Part shown: piece after piece, positions 24,714 through 32,520 of the stretch
Layout of the letters: every line of letters begins with the position of its first letter
Position numbering within the stretch: position 1 is the stretch's first letter
DNA from: an uncultured Bacteroidota bacterium
GTDB taxonomy: Bacteria > Bacteroidota > Bacteroidia > Bacteroidales > WCHB1-69
DNA length: 44,807 nt
Assembly (NCBI GenBank): GCA_902786595.1
Contig: CADADB010000020.1
Location: 1 to 44,807 of the forward strand
Reading direction: 5' to 3'
Notes under the pieces: model-generated
Told to the model about the DNA's origin: nothing
What the model saw: only the letters and a program-made list of their open reading frames with translations
Databases searched by the model: none
Made by a program: the position numbers and the translations under genes

Positions 24714-25811
24714 TTATACGAACTCCTTGCCAAAATCCACCTGTATGTCCGTGACATATTGGCGGATTTGTTGTTCCTCGGATTTTTTGCAGATAAGCAG
24801 AACATTGTCGTTTTCGGCCACGATATAGTCATCAAGTCCTTGAATGACTACTACTTTGTTGCGTTTGGGAATATTGACAATGCATTTGCCTGTGTCGTAC
24901 AATTTCACATGGTTGCCGAACACGACATTCTGTTTTTCGTCTTTCTTTCGCAGATCATAAAGGGAGCTCCAGGTTCCTAAATCCGACCACCCGAAATTGG
25001 CAGCATAAACCTTTACGTTGTCTGCCTTCTCCATAATGCCATAGTCAATGGATATCTTTCTGCAAACCTGATAGATACGATTTATAAAATTCGGTTCTTC
25101 GGGGGTGTTGTATAATCCTTCGCCCTGTTTGAAGAGACTGTCAATATCTGGAAGAAATGTCTCAAAAGCTTTGTTGATGGTATCAAGAGACCACATAAAG
25201 ATACCCGCATTCCATAGAAATTCACCACTGTCAAGGAAGTTCTTGGCCATTTCGAGTTCAGGTTTCTCGGTGAATGTCTTAACTGCGTACACGGAAGGAT
25301 TACCGGCAAGTGGCTCATCCTCATTATATTGGATATAGCCATATCCTGTATTAGGAGTAGTTGGCTGAATGCCGATGGTGAGCAGGCACGGCGATTGTGC
25401 GGCAATGTTCATGCCGCTTTTAATAACGTCAACAAAAATATCTTCTTTCTCAATATAATGGTCGGAAGGAGCCACCACAATCACAGCATTCGGATTCTTG
25501 GCTTTGATTTTGTAATTGGCGTACGCGATGCAAGGGGCCGTGTTTCTGCGGAAGGGCTCAAGGATGATTTGCTCCTCGGAGATGTCCGGAAATTGCTCCC
25601 GAGTAAGATCGTGATAAGTTTTGTTGGTGACAATATAGATATTCTCCTTGGGGCAAATTTTTGCAAAACGGTCAAAAGTTTTCTGGATCAGCGTTCTGCC
25701 TTCGCCCAAAAGGTCCATAAACTGTTTTGGTGTAGAGGAGTTGCTCATGGGCCATATACGCGCACCCACGCCACCGGCCATAATGACACAGTAATAGTTG
25801 CTGTTCAGCAT
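24714..25811 (-). CDS. manC: Mannose-1-phosphate guanylyltransferase
   Basis: A 365-residue nucleotidyltransferase that makes GDP-mannose from mannose-1-phosphate and GTP. The start at 25811 gives MLNSNYYCVIMAGGVGARIW, placing the GGVGARIWP signature at residues 13-21 and the KQF substrate motif at 29-31. A more upstream start would add a basic 18-residue leader from the repeat-rich region. Further family markers are EPFRRNTAPCIAYA, VVAPSDHYI, FTEKPE and FLWNAGIFMW. There is no C-terminal mannose-6-phosphate isomerase domain, so it is the short single-function form. GDP-mannose would feed surface-polysaccharide synthesis such as the operon at 15.2-20.9 kb. Confidence 0.93.
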   Translation of the reverse strand: MLNSNYYCVIMAGGVGARIWPMSNSSTPKQFMDLLGEGRTLIQKTFDRFAKICPKENIYIVTNKTYHDLTREQFPDISEEQIILEPFRRNTAPCIAYANYKIKAKNPNAVIVVAPSDHYIEKEDIFVDVIKSGMNIAAQSPCLLTIGIQPTTPNTGYGYIQYNEDEPLAGNPSVYAVKTFTEKPELEMAKNFLDSGEFLWNAGIFMWSLDTINKAFETFLPDIDSLFKQGEGLYNTPEEPNFINRIYQVCRKISIDYGIMEKADNVKVYAANFGWSDLGTWSSLYDLRKKDEKQNVVFGNHVKLYDTGKCIVNIPKRNKVVVIQGLDDYIVAENDNVLLICKKSEEQQIRQYVTDIQVDFGKEFV

Positions 25812-25851
25812 GTTGTTTTTGTTGTTAAATTTTATTTTTACGATATACGTT

Positions 25852-25883
25852 TTGTAGAGACGCAATGCATTGCGTCTCTACAA
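25852..25883. repeat. 32-bp perfect palindrome (GTAGAGACG arms)
   Basis: A perfect inverted repeat with arms GTAGAGACG / CGTCTCTAC and a self-complementary centre CAATGCATTG, upstream of manC. It pairs with the near-identical element at 25906-25935. Confidence 0.9.
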
Positions 25884-25905
25884 CGGATTCGGTAATATTT
25901 TTGTC

Positions 25906-25935
25906 TGTAGAGACGCGCCATGGCACGTCTCTACA
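25906..25935. repeat. 30-bp near-perfect palindrome (GTAGAGACG arms)
   Basis: The same arms as the element at 25852-25883, but with a CGCCATGGCA centre and one mismatch between the arms. It ends 11 bases from the pgk stop codon. Confidence 0.9.
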
Positions 25936-25946
25936 ACGGTGATGGA

Positions 25947-27140
25947 TTAATTCTCGTTCAACGCCTTGACGCCCGGAAGCTCCTTGCCCTCAAGGTATTC
26001 CAACATGGCACCGCCGCCGGTGCTGATATAGGAGATGTAGTTGCCGAGATCGTACTTGTTGACCGCCGCGATGGAGTCGCCGCCGCCCACGATGGAGTAC
26101 GCGCCAGCCAAGGTGGTGGCCGCCACGCTCAATGCCACGGCACGGGTGCCCTCGCTGAACTTCTCCAACTCGAACACGCCCACAGGACCGTTCCACAAAA
26201 TCGTCTTGGAATCCTTGATGACCTTCGCGATGTTCACGCGGCTCTTCGGACCGATATCCAGAGCTTCCCAGTTGTCGGGGATGTTGTTATCCTCAGTCAC
26301 CAAGATGTTGGCGTCGTTGCTGAATTTGTCGGCGCAGACGCTATCGACACGGCAGACGAAGTTCACGCCAGAGGCCTTCACTTGGTCGAGAATTTCTTGC
26401 GCGACAGGAAGCATGTCGGGTTCATAGAGCGAGTTGCCGATGGTGAAGCCCATAGCTTTCAGGAAGGTGTAACTCAGACCGCCGCCAACCACGAGGTTAT
26501 CGACCTTGGGAATGAGGTTCTTGAGGATGTTGATTTTCGTGGAGACCTTCGATCCGCCGATGATGGCCGTGAAGGGGCGCTCCTGACCGTTGAGGGTCTT
26601 CTCGAGGTTCATCACCTCGTTGTAGAGCAGGTAACCGGCGAAGGCCTTGCCCGGGAAGCAGCGGGCCACGGTGGCCGTGGAGGCGTGCTCGCGGTGCGCG
26701 GTGCCGAACGCGTCGTTCACATAGACATCGCCCAGGCGTGCCAGCGCATTGGCGAAATCGACGTCGCCCTTCTCCTCTTCCTTGTGGAAGCGCAGGTTCT
26801 CCATCAACACGATGCTGCCAGGTTTGAGGTTCTTGCAGAGTGTTTCGGCTTCGGCAGTCAACACGTCGCCGCCGAAAACAACCTCTTTGCCGAGGATTTC
26901 AGACACCGTCTTCACGATGTGGCGCAAGGAGAACTCGTCCTTCGCCTCGCCTTTCGGACGACCGAGGTGGGAGAGCAGGATGGCGGAACCGCCGTCGGCC
27001 AGAATCTTACCGATGGTCTCTTTCGTGCGCACGATGCGGGTGACATCGGTCACGTTGAACTGCTCGTCCAACGGCACGTTGTAGTCAACACGGATCAGGG
27101 CTCTTTCGCCGCTGAAATTATGATCTTGGATTGATTTCAT
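25947..27140 (-). CDS. pgk: Phosphoglycerate kinase
   Basis: A 397-residue cytoplasmic glycolytic enzyme that transfers phosphate between 1,3-bisphosphoglycerate and ADP. The signature RVDYNVPLD is near residues 17-25, followed by ILLSHLGRPKG, the substrate-binding FRHKEEEK-like stretch near 120, AIIGGSKVSTKI, GGGLSYTFLKAMG and the nucleotide-loop GGGDSIAAV. Length and motif order are standard. It shares the minus strand with thyA 62 bases upstream. A TCATCGCC array lies between them and no clear promoter is seen. Confidence 0.98.
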   Translation of the reverse strand: MKSIQDHNFSGERALIRVDYNVPLDEQFNVTDVTRIVRTKETIGKILADGGSAILLSHLGRPKGEAKDEFSLRHIVKTVSEILGKEVVFGGDVLTAEAETLCKNLKPGSIVLMENLRFHKEEEKGDVDFANALARLGDVYVNDAFGTAHREHASTATVARCFPGKAFAGYLLYNEVMNLEKTLNGQERPFTAIIGGSKVSTKINILKNLIPKVDNLVVGGGLSYTFLKAMGFTIGNSLYEPDMLPVAQEILDQVKASGVNFVCRVDSVCADKFSNDANILVTEDNNIPDNWEALDIGPKSRVNIAKVIKDSKTILWNGPVGVFELEKFSEGTRAVALSVAATTLAGAYSIVGGGDSIAAVNKYDLGNYISYISTGGGAMLEYLEGKELPGVKALNEN

Positions 27141-27181
27141 ATTGTTTGGTATTTTAAGTGAGAAAATAATTCATCGTTTTT

Positions 27182-27205
27182 TATCGCCTCATCGCTTCAT
27201 CGTCA
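27182..27205. repeat. 8-bp tandem array overlapping the thyA stop
   Basis: Three imperfect TCATCGCC/TCATCGTC octamers between pgk and thyA. Read on the minus strand, the edge of the array contains the TGA stop codon of thyA. It is the same unit as at 264-302. Confidence 0.8.
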
Positions 27206-27997
27206 AACCGCCACGTCCGCTTTGATATGCGGGTGCGGGTCGTAGTTCTCTAACGTAAAATCTTCGTATTGGAAGTCGAAGATGCTCTTGACCTCGGGAT
27301 TGATGCGCATCTGCGGCAGCGGGCGCGGATCACGGGAGAGCTGTAACTTGGCCTGTTCCACGTGATTGGAGTAGATGTGCGCGTCGCCGAAGGTATGCAC
27401 GAAGTCCTTGGCCTTCAGCCCGCAGACCTGCGCCACCATCATCGTCAGCAGGGCGTAGGAGGCGATGTTGAAGGGCACGCCGAGGAAAACGTCCGCGCTG
27501 CGCTGATAGAGTTGGCACGAGAGCTGTCCGTCATTGGCGTAAAACTGGAACATCGTGTGGCACGGCGGCAACGCCATCTGATCGACATCCGCGGGATTCC
27601 ACGCGCTCACGATGAGACGCCGCGAGTCGGGATTGCGCTTGAGCTGCTCAATCAGATTGGTGATTTGGTCAATGACACGGCCGTCGGGGGCTTCCCACGA
27701 ACGCCACTGCTTTCCATAGACCGGACCGAGGTCGCCGTTTTCGTCCGCCCACTCGTCCCAAATCGTCACGTTGTGGTCGTGCAGATATTGGATGTTCGTG
27801 TCGCCACGCAAGAACCACAACAGCTCGTAGATGATGGAGCGCAGATGCAACTTCTTGGTAGTCAACAGGGGAAATCCATTCTGCAGGTCAAAGCGCATCT
27901 GGTAGCCGAAAATGCTGTATGTCCCCGTACCCGTGCGGTCGGCTTTGTAGTGACCCTCGTCGAGGATCGTGCGCATCAAGTCTAAATATTGCTTCAT
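27203..27997 (-). CDS. thyA: Thymidylate synthase
   Basis: A 264-residue folate-dependent enzyme that methylates dUMP to dTMP, using methylene-tetrahydrofolate as donor. It has [11 protein letters not shown] near residue 21, the catalytic cysteine C146 in [12 protein letters not shown], the arginine pair in [13 protein letters not shown], and [18 protein letters not shown]. The length equals that of the E. coli type. No dihydrofolate reductase gene is adjacent, although thyA-folA pairing is common. Confidence 0.98.
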   Translation of the reverse strand: MKQYLDLMRTILDEGHYKADRTGTGTYSIFGYQMRFDLQNGFPLLTTKKLHLRSIIYELLWFLRGDTNIQYLHDHNVTIWDEWADENGDLGPVYGKQWRSWEAPDGRVIDQITNLIEQLKRNPDSRRLIVSAWNPADVDQMALPPCHTMFQFYANDGQLSCQLYQRSADVFLGVPFNIASYALLTMMVAQVCGLKAKDFVHTFGDAHIYSNHVEQAKLQLSRDPRPLPQMRINPEVKSIFDFQYEDFTLENYDPHPHIKADVAV

Positions 27998-28024
27998 TGT
28001 CGGTTTTTAGTGATTGGAAAAGGG

Positions 28025-28079
28025 CTCAAAGGTCAAAGGTCAAAGTTCAAGGGTTAAGGGTTAAGGGTTAAGGTTTAAG
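28025..28079. repeat. 7-bp tandem array (GGGTTAA, telomere-like) overlapping the mrp stop
   Basis: Heptamers GGTCAAA then GGGTTAA. The minus-strand reading (CCTTAAACC-type) contains the TAA stop of the Mrp gene at 28075-28077. The same unit occurs downstream of hypA at 42676-42741. Confidence 0.85.
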
Positions 28080-28902
28080 CGGGGACTTCTAGACTTTCGA
28101 GTACATCCAACACGTTTTCCAAACGAGTTTCCTTGACTTTCTCGATTTGGCCTTGGTCGCAGAGGGTGGCCATCTCGGGGTCGATGGGCAGTCTATCCAA
28201 CAGTTTGATGTTGAACTCTTTGGCGACTTCCTCGGCATTGCTCTTGCCGAACACGGAAATCTTCTCGCCGCACTTCGGACAGGTGATGTAGCTATAGTTC
28301 TCGATGAGACCGAGGATAGGGATGTTCATCATGCCGGCCATGTTGACGGCCTTGCTCACGATGAGGGAGACCAGCTCTTGCGGAGAGGTGATCATCAGAA
28401 TACCGTCAAGGGTGATGGTCTGGAAGACGGTCAACGGCACGTCGCCGGTTCCGGGAGGCATGTCAATCAACAGGAAGTCAATATGTTCCCAGATTACTTC
28501 GGTCCAGAACTGTTTCACCATGCCAGCGACCAGCGGACCACGCCACAGCACGGGCGACTTCTCGTCGGCAATCAGCAAGTTGCTGGAAATCACCTCAATG
28601 CCGGTTTCGGTGACGGCGGGATAGACGCCTTGCTCGCTACCGCGCACCATTTCGTGGAGGTTGAACATTTTCGGGATGGAAGGACCGGTGACGTCCGCGT
28701 CGAGGATGCCCACACGGTAACCCTTGCGGCGCAATGCCACGGCCAACAACGAGGTGACGGAGCTCTTGCCCACGCCGCCTTTGCCGCTCACCACGCCGAT
28801 GACTTTCTTAATATCGCTCAATGCATTCGGTTTCTCGTGCAAATCTCTGCTTCCGCAGTCTTTCTGGCTGCATTCCTGACAATTGTGATTACATTCGCTC
28901 AT
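28075..28902 (-). CDS. apbC: Mrp/NBP35-type P-loop Fe-S cluster carrier
   Basis: A 275-residue ATPase of the Mrp/ApbC family, which carries [4Fe-4S] clusters to apoproteins. A short cysteine-rich head holds C4, C8, C11 and C16. The deviant Walker A GKGGVGKSS is at residues 40-48. The switch regions include DADVTGPSIPK and LIDMPPGTGD. The cluster-bridging pair CPKC has C208 and C211. The N-terminal cysteine cluster recalls eukaryotic Nbp35 rather than E. coli Mrp, which has a DUF59 domain there instead. A carrier of this kind would suit a cell with many Fe-S enzymes, such as the flavoprotein and HydF at the other end of the window. Its own -7 box is at 28927-28935. Confidence 0.92.
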   Translation of the reverse strand: MSECNHNCQECSQKDCGSRDLHEKPNALSDIKKVIGVVSGKGGVGKSSVTSLLAVALRRKGYRVGILDADVTGPSIPKMFNLHEMVRGSEQGVYPAVTETGIEVISSNLLIADEKSPVLWRGPLVAGMVKQFWTEVIWEHIDFLLIDMPPGTGDVPLTVFQTITLDGILMITSPQELVSLIVSKAVNMAGMMNIPILGLIENYSYITCPKCGEKISVFGKSNAEEVAKEFNIKLLDRLPIDPEMATLCDQGQIEKVKETRLENVLDVLESLEVPA

Positions 28903-28926
28903 ATTCTATCTTTCTTTTTAGGAGCT

Positions 28927-28935
28927 GCAAAGATA
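28927..28935 (-). promoter_or_regulatory. -7 box for the Mrp gene
   Basis: The minus strand reads TATCTTTGC after an A-tract, 25 bases before the ATG at 28902. Confidence 0.7.
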
Positions 28936-28946
28936 CGATTTTTTTG

Positions 28947-28975
28947 GACGTGAGACGTAGGACGTAAGACGTGGG
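28947..28975. repeat. 7-bp tandem array (GACGTGA type)
   Basis: Four heptamers GACGTGA/GACGTAG/GACGTAA/GACGTGG just upstream of the Mrp promoter. A close relative is at 6217-6282. Confidence 0.75.
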
Positions 28976-29018
28976 AAAACGGGAATCGGACCAAAAATCA
29001 ACTGCCAACAAGCAAAAG

Positions 29019-29474
29019 CTAACAACCAATCGCCGAAAGAAATCCCTCGCAGCCCTCCTGCACGTCGTCCCAGGTAGCTTGGAAATTGCCAGTGTACCAG
29101 GGGTCGGCCACATCACGGGGGTGGTCGGTGTAGTCCATCAGCAGCGAGATTTTGTTGTCAACATCTTGTCCGACAATGCGTTGAATATTCCGCTGATTGT
29201 TTTGGTCCATAATGATGATGTGGTCGTAATAGTCGTAGTCGGCGCGGGTCATCTGGCGGGCGGTCTTGCCATCGCAGGAGATGCCGTGCGCCGCCAGCAT
29301 CCTGCGGGCCGGCGGATAGACAGGGTTGCCGATCTCCTCGCGGCTCGTCGCGGCGGAGGCGATCTCGAACTGCGCGGAGAGTCCCCGCTCCGCCACCTTC
29401 TGCTTCATCACGAACTCGGCCATAGGACTGCGACAGATATTGCCGTGGCACACAAACAGGATTTTATAATTCAT
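29019..29474 (-). CDS. Low-molecular-weight protein tyrosine phosphatase
   Basis: A 151-residue phosphatase. The P-loop CX5R is CHGNICR with C9 and R15 in ILFVCHGNICRSPMAEF. The general-acid segment is DVADPWYTG with D124 followed by P125. These enzymes often dephosphorylate BY-kinases or sugar enzymes in polysaccharide production, although no BY-kinase is in this window. Its first codons MNYKIL fall inside the AATTAAG-type array that separates it from the BASS-family gene upstream, which probably shares its transcript. Confidence 0.93.
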   Translation of the reverse strand: MNYKILFVCHGNICRSPMAEFVMKQKVAERGLSAQFEIASAATSREEIGNPVYPPARRMLAAHGISCDGKTARQMTRADYDYYDHIIIMDQNNQRNIQRIVGQDVDNKISLLMDYTDHPRDVADPWYTGNFQATWDDVQEGCEGFLSAIGC

Positions 29475-29515
29475 AATTCAAAATTCTTAATTCTGCATTC
29501 TTAATTCTTCATTCG
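29465..29515. repeat. 7-bp-like array (AATTAAG type) spanning a gene junction
   Basis: Imperfect ATTCTTAATTC units between the BASS-family gene and the phosphatase gene. On the minus strand the array encodes the tail MKN and TAA stop of the former, and the first residues MNY of the latter. Confidence 0.7.
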
Positions 29516-30400
29516 TCTGTCGTGCCACCACAACTGCAAACTATTGAACAGATTCTGCCAGATGATGTAAAAGGCCAAGAACACGGAAGACAGCGGCTGG
29601 AGGTAGGTATTGGACATCCAGATGCCCATGGCGGTGTTTTTCTGCCCGAGGAGCTGGCCGCCCGCCACGGTGTCGCCATAACGGTGCCCGAGCCACTTGC
29701 CGAAGCCGAACTGTACGGCGCACATCACCACCGAGAAGATGGCTCCGTAGATGATAACATTCTCATTTCCACGACCTTGTAGAAAGATGTAGTGGATGGT
29801 GTTTCCCAAGGTGATGAACAGGGCGACGGCCCAGAGGTAAAACGACAGATTGCGGTATTTGCAGAGCCATTCGTTGGCTTTCGGCGCCCAGACCTGCAAC
29901 GCCAGCACGAAGAAAAAGGGGAAGCCGAGCGTGGGGGTGATGCGCCTCAGAATCATCAGGAAGGAGGACCAGAAGCTCAGCTCCGGATGAACGCCGATGA
30001 TGGTGAAATAGAGCGGCGCGGCGACGGACATCACCAGGTTGCAGAACATGGTGTAGGTGGTGGTCGTCATGCGGTCGGCGCCGAGCATGGAGGAGATGAC
30101 CACCACCGAGGCGGCCACAGGGCATAGCGTACACATCATGAACCCTTGCGCCATGGTCTCGTTGCCCGACACGGCCCGCACCAGCAGGTATAGCCCGGCG
30201 CTGACCGTCAACTGAAAGAGTATCAGCCAGAAATGCAGCATGGAGAAACGGAGATGCCGTAAATCCACCGTAACGAAATTGAGCGTCAGAATGGTGAAGA
30301 TGAACCAGGGCACCAGAAAGGAAATCTGGGCACTGGTACTATGGAATATCAGCGCTAACAGGATGGCGACGGGAAGCACATAGCTGCGATATTTCTGCAT
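29501..30400 (-). CDS. Bile acid:sodium symporter (BASS) family transporter
   Basis: A 299-residue inner-membrane protein with nine or ten hydrophobic helices. MCTLCPVAASVVVISSMLGAD matches the helix-4 crossover region of BASS proteins, and LGQKNTAMGIWMSNTYLQP the helix-9 crossover that binds sodium. The fold imports organic anions with sodium. Bile-acid, pantothenate and keto-acid carriers all look alike at this level, so the substrate is unknown. It is first in its transcript behind the -7 box at 30443-30451, and the phosphatase follows after 26 bases. Confidence 0.85.
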   Translation of the reverse strand: MQKYRSYVLPVAILLALIFHSTSAQISFLVPWFIFTILTLNFVTVDLRHLRFSMLHFWLILFQLTVSAGLYLLVRAVSGNETMAQGFMMCTLCPVAASVVVISSMLGADRMTTTTYTMFCNLVMSVAAPLYFTIIGVHPELSFWSSFLMILRRITPTLGFPFFFVLALQVWAPKANEWLCKYRNLSFYLWAVALFITLGNTIHYIFLQGRGNENVIIYGAIFSVVMCAVQFGFGKWLGHRYGDTVAGGQLLGQKNTAMGIWMSNTYLQPLSSVFLAFYIIWQNLFNSLQLWWHDRRMKN

Positions 30401-30442
30401 GACAGCAACTTACGGTTTTTCTTGGATGATTTATTTCGGGCG

Positions 30443-30451
30443 GCAAAGGTA
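30443..30451 (-). promoter_or_regulatory. -7 box for the BASS-family gene
   Basis: The minus strand reads TACCTTTGC, 43 bases upstream of the ATG at 30400, directly next to a long octamer array. Confidence 0.65.
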
Positions 30452-30458
30452 CAAAATT

Positions 30459-30573
30459 AGACGATGAAACGATGAAACGATGAGACGATGAAACGATGAG
30501 ACGATGAGATGATGAAGCGATGAGACGATGAGATGATGAAGCGATGAGACGATGAAGCGATGAGACGATGAAA
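30459..30573. repeat. Long 8-bp tandem array (GATGARAC)
   Basis: About fourteen contiguous octamers of GATGAAAC/GATGAGAC/GATGAAGC type. They lie in the divergent gap between the BASS gene and the DUF1294 gene, exactly where the BASS -33 region should be. An 11-bp repeat, TGAATGGACAA, follows at about 30590-30625. The long open frames across it on both strands are products of the periodicity, not genes. Confidence 0.9.
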
Positions 30574-30650
30574 GGGAGATGAATATATGATGAATGGACA
30601 ATGAATGGACAATGAATGAACGACGAATGGATGACAAATTGACGATGAAA

Positions 30651-30722
30651 ATGTCCCGGCAGGGACAAAAGCTCGGTAGGGAAAGCGGTTCGTCTCCCTG
30701 ATGAGCCCCTTCAGGGGCGAAA
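30651..30722. repeat. Composite hairpin repeat related to the 39-bp element
   Basis: Contains GTCCCGGCAGGGAC (a hairpin), AAGCTCGGTAG (shared with the 39-bp element) and the hairpin GCCCC(n4)GGGGC at 30705-30718. With the octamer array it fills most of the 397-base gap between 30401 and 30797. No gene is seen there. Confidence 0.65.
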
Positions 30723-30757
30723 CAAAAAAAACGAAAATGTTGTGATGGTAAAAAATG

Positions 30758-30766
30758 TACCTTTGC
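30758..30766 (+). promoter_or_regulatory. -7 box for the DUF1294 gene
   Basis: TACCTTTGC, an exact match, 32 bases before the ATG at 30798. Confidence 0.7.
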
Positions 30767-30797
30767 GCCATCTGGAATAATACCAAAAGGCAAACTT

Positions 30798-31082
30798 ATG
30801 ACGGAAATGAAGCATTTAATCCTGATATATTTGGCGATCATCACGATCGTGACGTTTCTGGTGTACGGCATCGACAAATGGAAGGCGCAGCACAACCGGT
30901 GGCGCATTCCCGAAAGCGTGCTTTTGGGATTGGCGGCCATTGGCGGCAGTGTCGGGGCGTGGTTGGGAATGCAGGTGTGGCGCCACAAGACCCAGCACAA
31001 GAAGTTCAAGTACGGCGTGCCGGCGATATTTGTCGCGCAGGTGGCATTGGTGATTGCCTTGTACTATAATGTGAATTCATAG
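30798..31082 (+). CDS. DUF1294 membrane protein
   Basis: A 94-residue protein with three hydrophobic stretches. VTFLVYGIDKWKAQ followed by WRIPESVLLGLAAIGGSVGAWLGMQ and HKTQHKKFKYGVP is the standard DUF1294 signature. The family is widespread and of unknown function; some members are fused to cold-shock domains, which is not the case here. An alternative ATG lies three codons in. The WYL regulator begins 60 bases later on the same strand, possibly on the same transcript. Confidence 0.88.
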   Translation: MTEMKHLILIYLAIITIVTFLVYGIDKWKAQHNRWRIPESVLLGLAAIGGSVGAWLGMQVWRHKTQHKKFKYGVPAIFVAQVALVIALYYNVNS

Positions 31083-31142
31083 TATGTGATCAGAGAACAG
31101 GTAGAAAATCAAGTTAATAGTCAATGGTCTAAGTCTAAGTTT

Positions 31143-32033
31143 ATGAAAGCATCCGCACTTTTCAAACAATACGCCTGGCTAGTGGGCACCATCAGCCGCG
31201 CCGGGCGCATCACCCTGCGCGAAATCAACGAACGATGGCTCCGCACCGAGATGAGCGAGGGCGAAGAGTTCAGCCGTTCCACCTTCCGCCGGCACCGAGC
31301 CGAGGTGGAGGAGATGTTCGACATCATCATCGAATGCGACAACGAGAACCGCTACTACATCGACGACACCGAGATGCTCCGCGAGGACAGCGTGCAGCGC
31401 TGGATGCTGGGCTCGCTCACCGTCAGCAACATCGTCAGCGAGGCCCGCGGACTGCACGACCGCATCCTCCTCGAAAGCATCCCGAGCGAAAGCGACCACC
31501 TGCGAACCGTGGTCGATGCGATGCGCGAGAACCGCTGTCTTTCTGTCTGTTACAAGCGGTACGGCAAAGCCGAATCGAGTCAGTGGACGGTGGAACCCTA
31601 CTGCATCAAGCTTTTCCGCCGCCGCTGGTACCTGCTCGGACGTTTGGAGGACGGCGGCTTCCTCACCCTCTCGTTCGACCGCGTCCAGGAAATGGCGATG
31701 ACCGACAGAACGTTCGTTCTGGACAAGGATTTTGACGCGCAGAGCTATTTTTCGAACTATTACGGCATTATGCAGGGCGGGAACGAGCCGAAACAGCGGA
31801 TTGTGTTGCGCGCCTTCGGGAACGAGCGTTACGCTTTGCGCGACCTGCCGCTGCACCACTCGCAGAAGGAGTTGGCTGTCGGCGATGACTATATCGATTT
31901 CGAGGTGATACTGCACCCCACCAGCGACTTTCTGGCGCAGATTCTCTCTAGGGGCCGCTGGCTGAAAGTGCTGGAGCCGGAAGACATTGCATTGAAAATC
32001 AGACGGATGCACTTGGAAGCAGCGGAGGAATAA
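31143..32033 (+). CDS. WYL-domain transcriptional regulator
   Basis: A 296-residue regulator. The ATG at 31143 is preferred because homologous proteins begin close to the LFKQYAWLVGTI helix; a GTG further upstream would add an unrelated polar leader. Residues about 5-75 form a winged-helix region (ITLREINERWLR, STFRRHRAEVEEMF). A WYL domain at about 125-195 contains the W-Y-L triplet at 162-164 in RRRWYLLGRLEDGG. A WCX-like C-terminal domain follows. WYL proteins sense nucleic acids or nucleotides, and many repress phage-defence operons (CapW/BrxR type). Here it precedes a HIRAN gene and an McrBC system on the same strand. Confidence 0.9.
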   Translation: MKASALFKQYAWLVGTISRAGRITLREINERWLRTEMSEGEEFSRSTFRRHRAEVEEMFDIIIECDNENRYYIDDTEMLREDSVQRWMLGSLTVSNIVSEARGLHDRILLESIPSESDHLRTVVDAMRENRCLSVCYKRYGKAESSQWTVEPYCIKLFRRRWYLLGRLEDGGFLTLSFDRVQEMAMTDRTFVLDKDFDAQSYFSNYYGIMQGGNEPKQRIVLRAFGNERYALRDLPLHHSQKELAVGDDYIDFEVILHPTSDFLAQILSRGRWLKVLEPEDIALKIRRMHLEAAEE

Positions 32034-32086
32034 TTTTTTTTGAAAAAACATCTTTCATTGGTCCGCTTTTTGGCGCAGTCGGGTGG

Positions 32087-32095
32087 TAATTTTGC
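32087..32095 (+). promoter_or_regulatory. -7 box for the HIRAN gene
   Basis: TAATTTTGC matches TAnnTTTGC, 27 bases before the ATG at 32122. It makes an earlier non-ATG start of the HIRAN frame unlikely. Confidence 0.55.
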
Positions 32096-32121
32096 CGCAT
32101 GAAATTAAAAGCGACAAGATT

Positions 32122-32520
32122 ATGAAAGAGAAAAGCAAATTCTACATGGGCTGCCACTTGGCGGGCCGCAAGTATCACGAAGCAGACCTCGTTTGGGACC
32201 AGCTGCGTGTCGGGATGCCGGTGCGTTTGGAGCGCGAGGCCGACAACCGCTATGACCCCGAGGCCGTGCAGGTCATCTTCAACAACGACGGCGAGGACTT
32301 CCTCCTCGGCTACATCCCCCGTGGCGACAACCGCAGTCTCGCCCCCTTCTTCGACATGGGCCACGACGACCTCTTCGACTGCCGCATCAGCCGCATCGCC
32401 CCCGAGGAACACCCCGAGGAGCAGATCCAACTGACGGTGAGGATACGGAAAAGGGAAGAAACAGATGCTGAAATTGAAAATACCAACAATCGTTCAACAC
32501 AAAAAAATCGAAGAAAATGA
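32122..32520 (+). CDS. HIRAN-domain protein
   Basis: A 132-residue protein that is almost entirely a HIRAN domain: FYMGCHLAGRKYHEA, the EREADNRYDPEAV block (residues 37-49), GYIPRGDNRSLAPFF (63-77) and a final beta strand. The last 25 residues are charged and low-complexity. HIRAN modules bind 3' single-stranded DNA ends in HLTF-like helicases and also occur as stand-alone proteins in bacteria, often near nucleic-acid genes. Its stop overlaps the SIMPL start in an ATGA, so the two are translationally coupled. The exact role is unknown. Confidence 0.85.
   Translation: MKEKSKFYMGCHLAGRKYHEADLVWDQLRVGMPVRLEREADNRYDPEAVQVIFNNDGEDFLLGYIPRGDNRSLAPFFDMGHDDLFDCRISRIAPEEHPEEQIQLTVRIRKREETDAEIENTNNRSTQKNRRK

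Noticed and set aside
25920-27134. A 404-codon frame opposite pgk
   Set aside because: Shadow of phosphoglycerate kinase. Its start lies in the palindromic repeat.
30459-30573. Array considered as a CRISPR
   Set aside because: The units are contiguous 8-mers with no spacers, and no cas genes are nearby.
30431-31009. Long minus-strand frames rich in Ser, His, Arg and Ile
   Set aside because: They arise from the 8-bp tandem array, which stays open in several frames, and they run over the DUF1294 gene.
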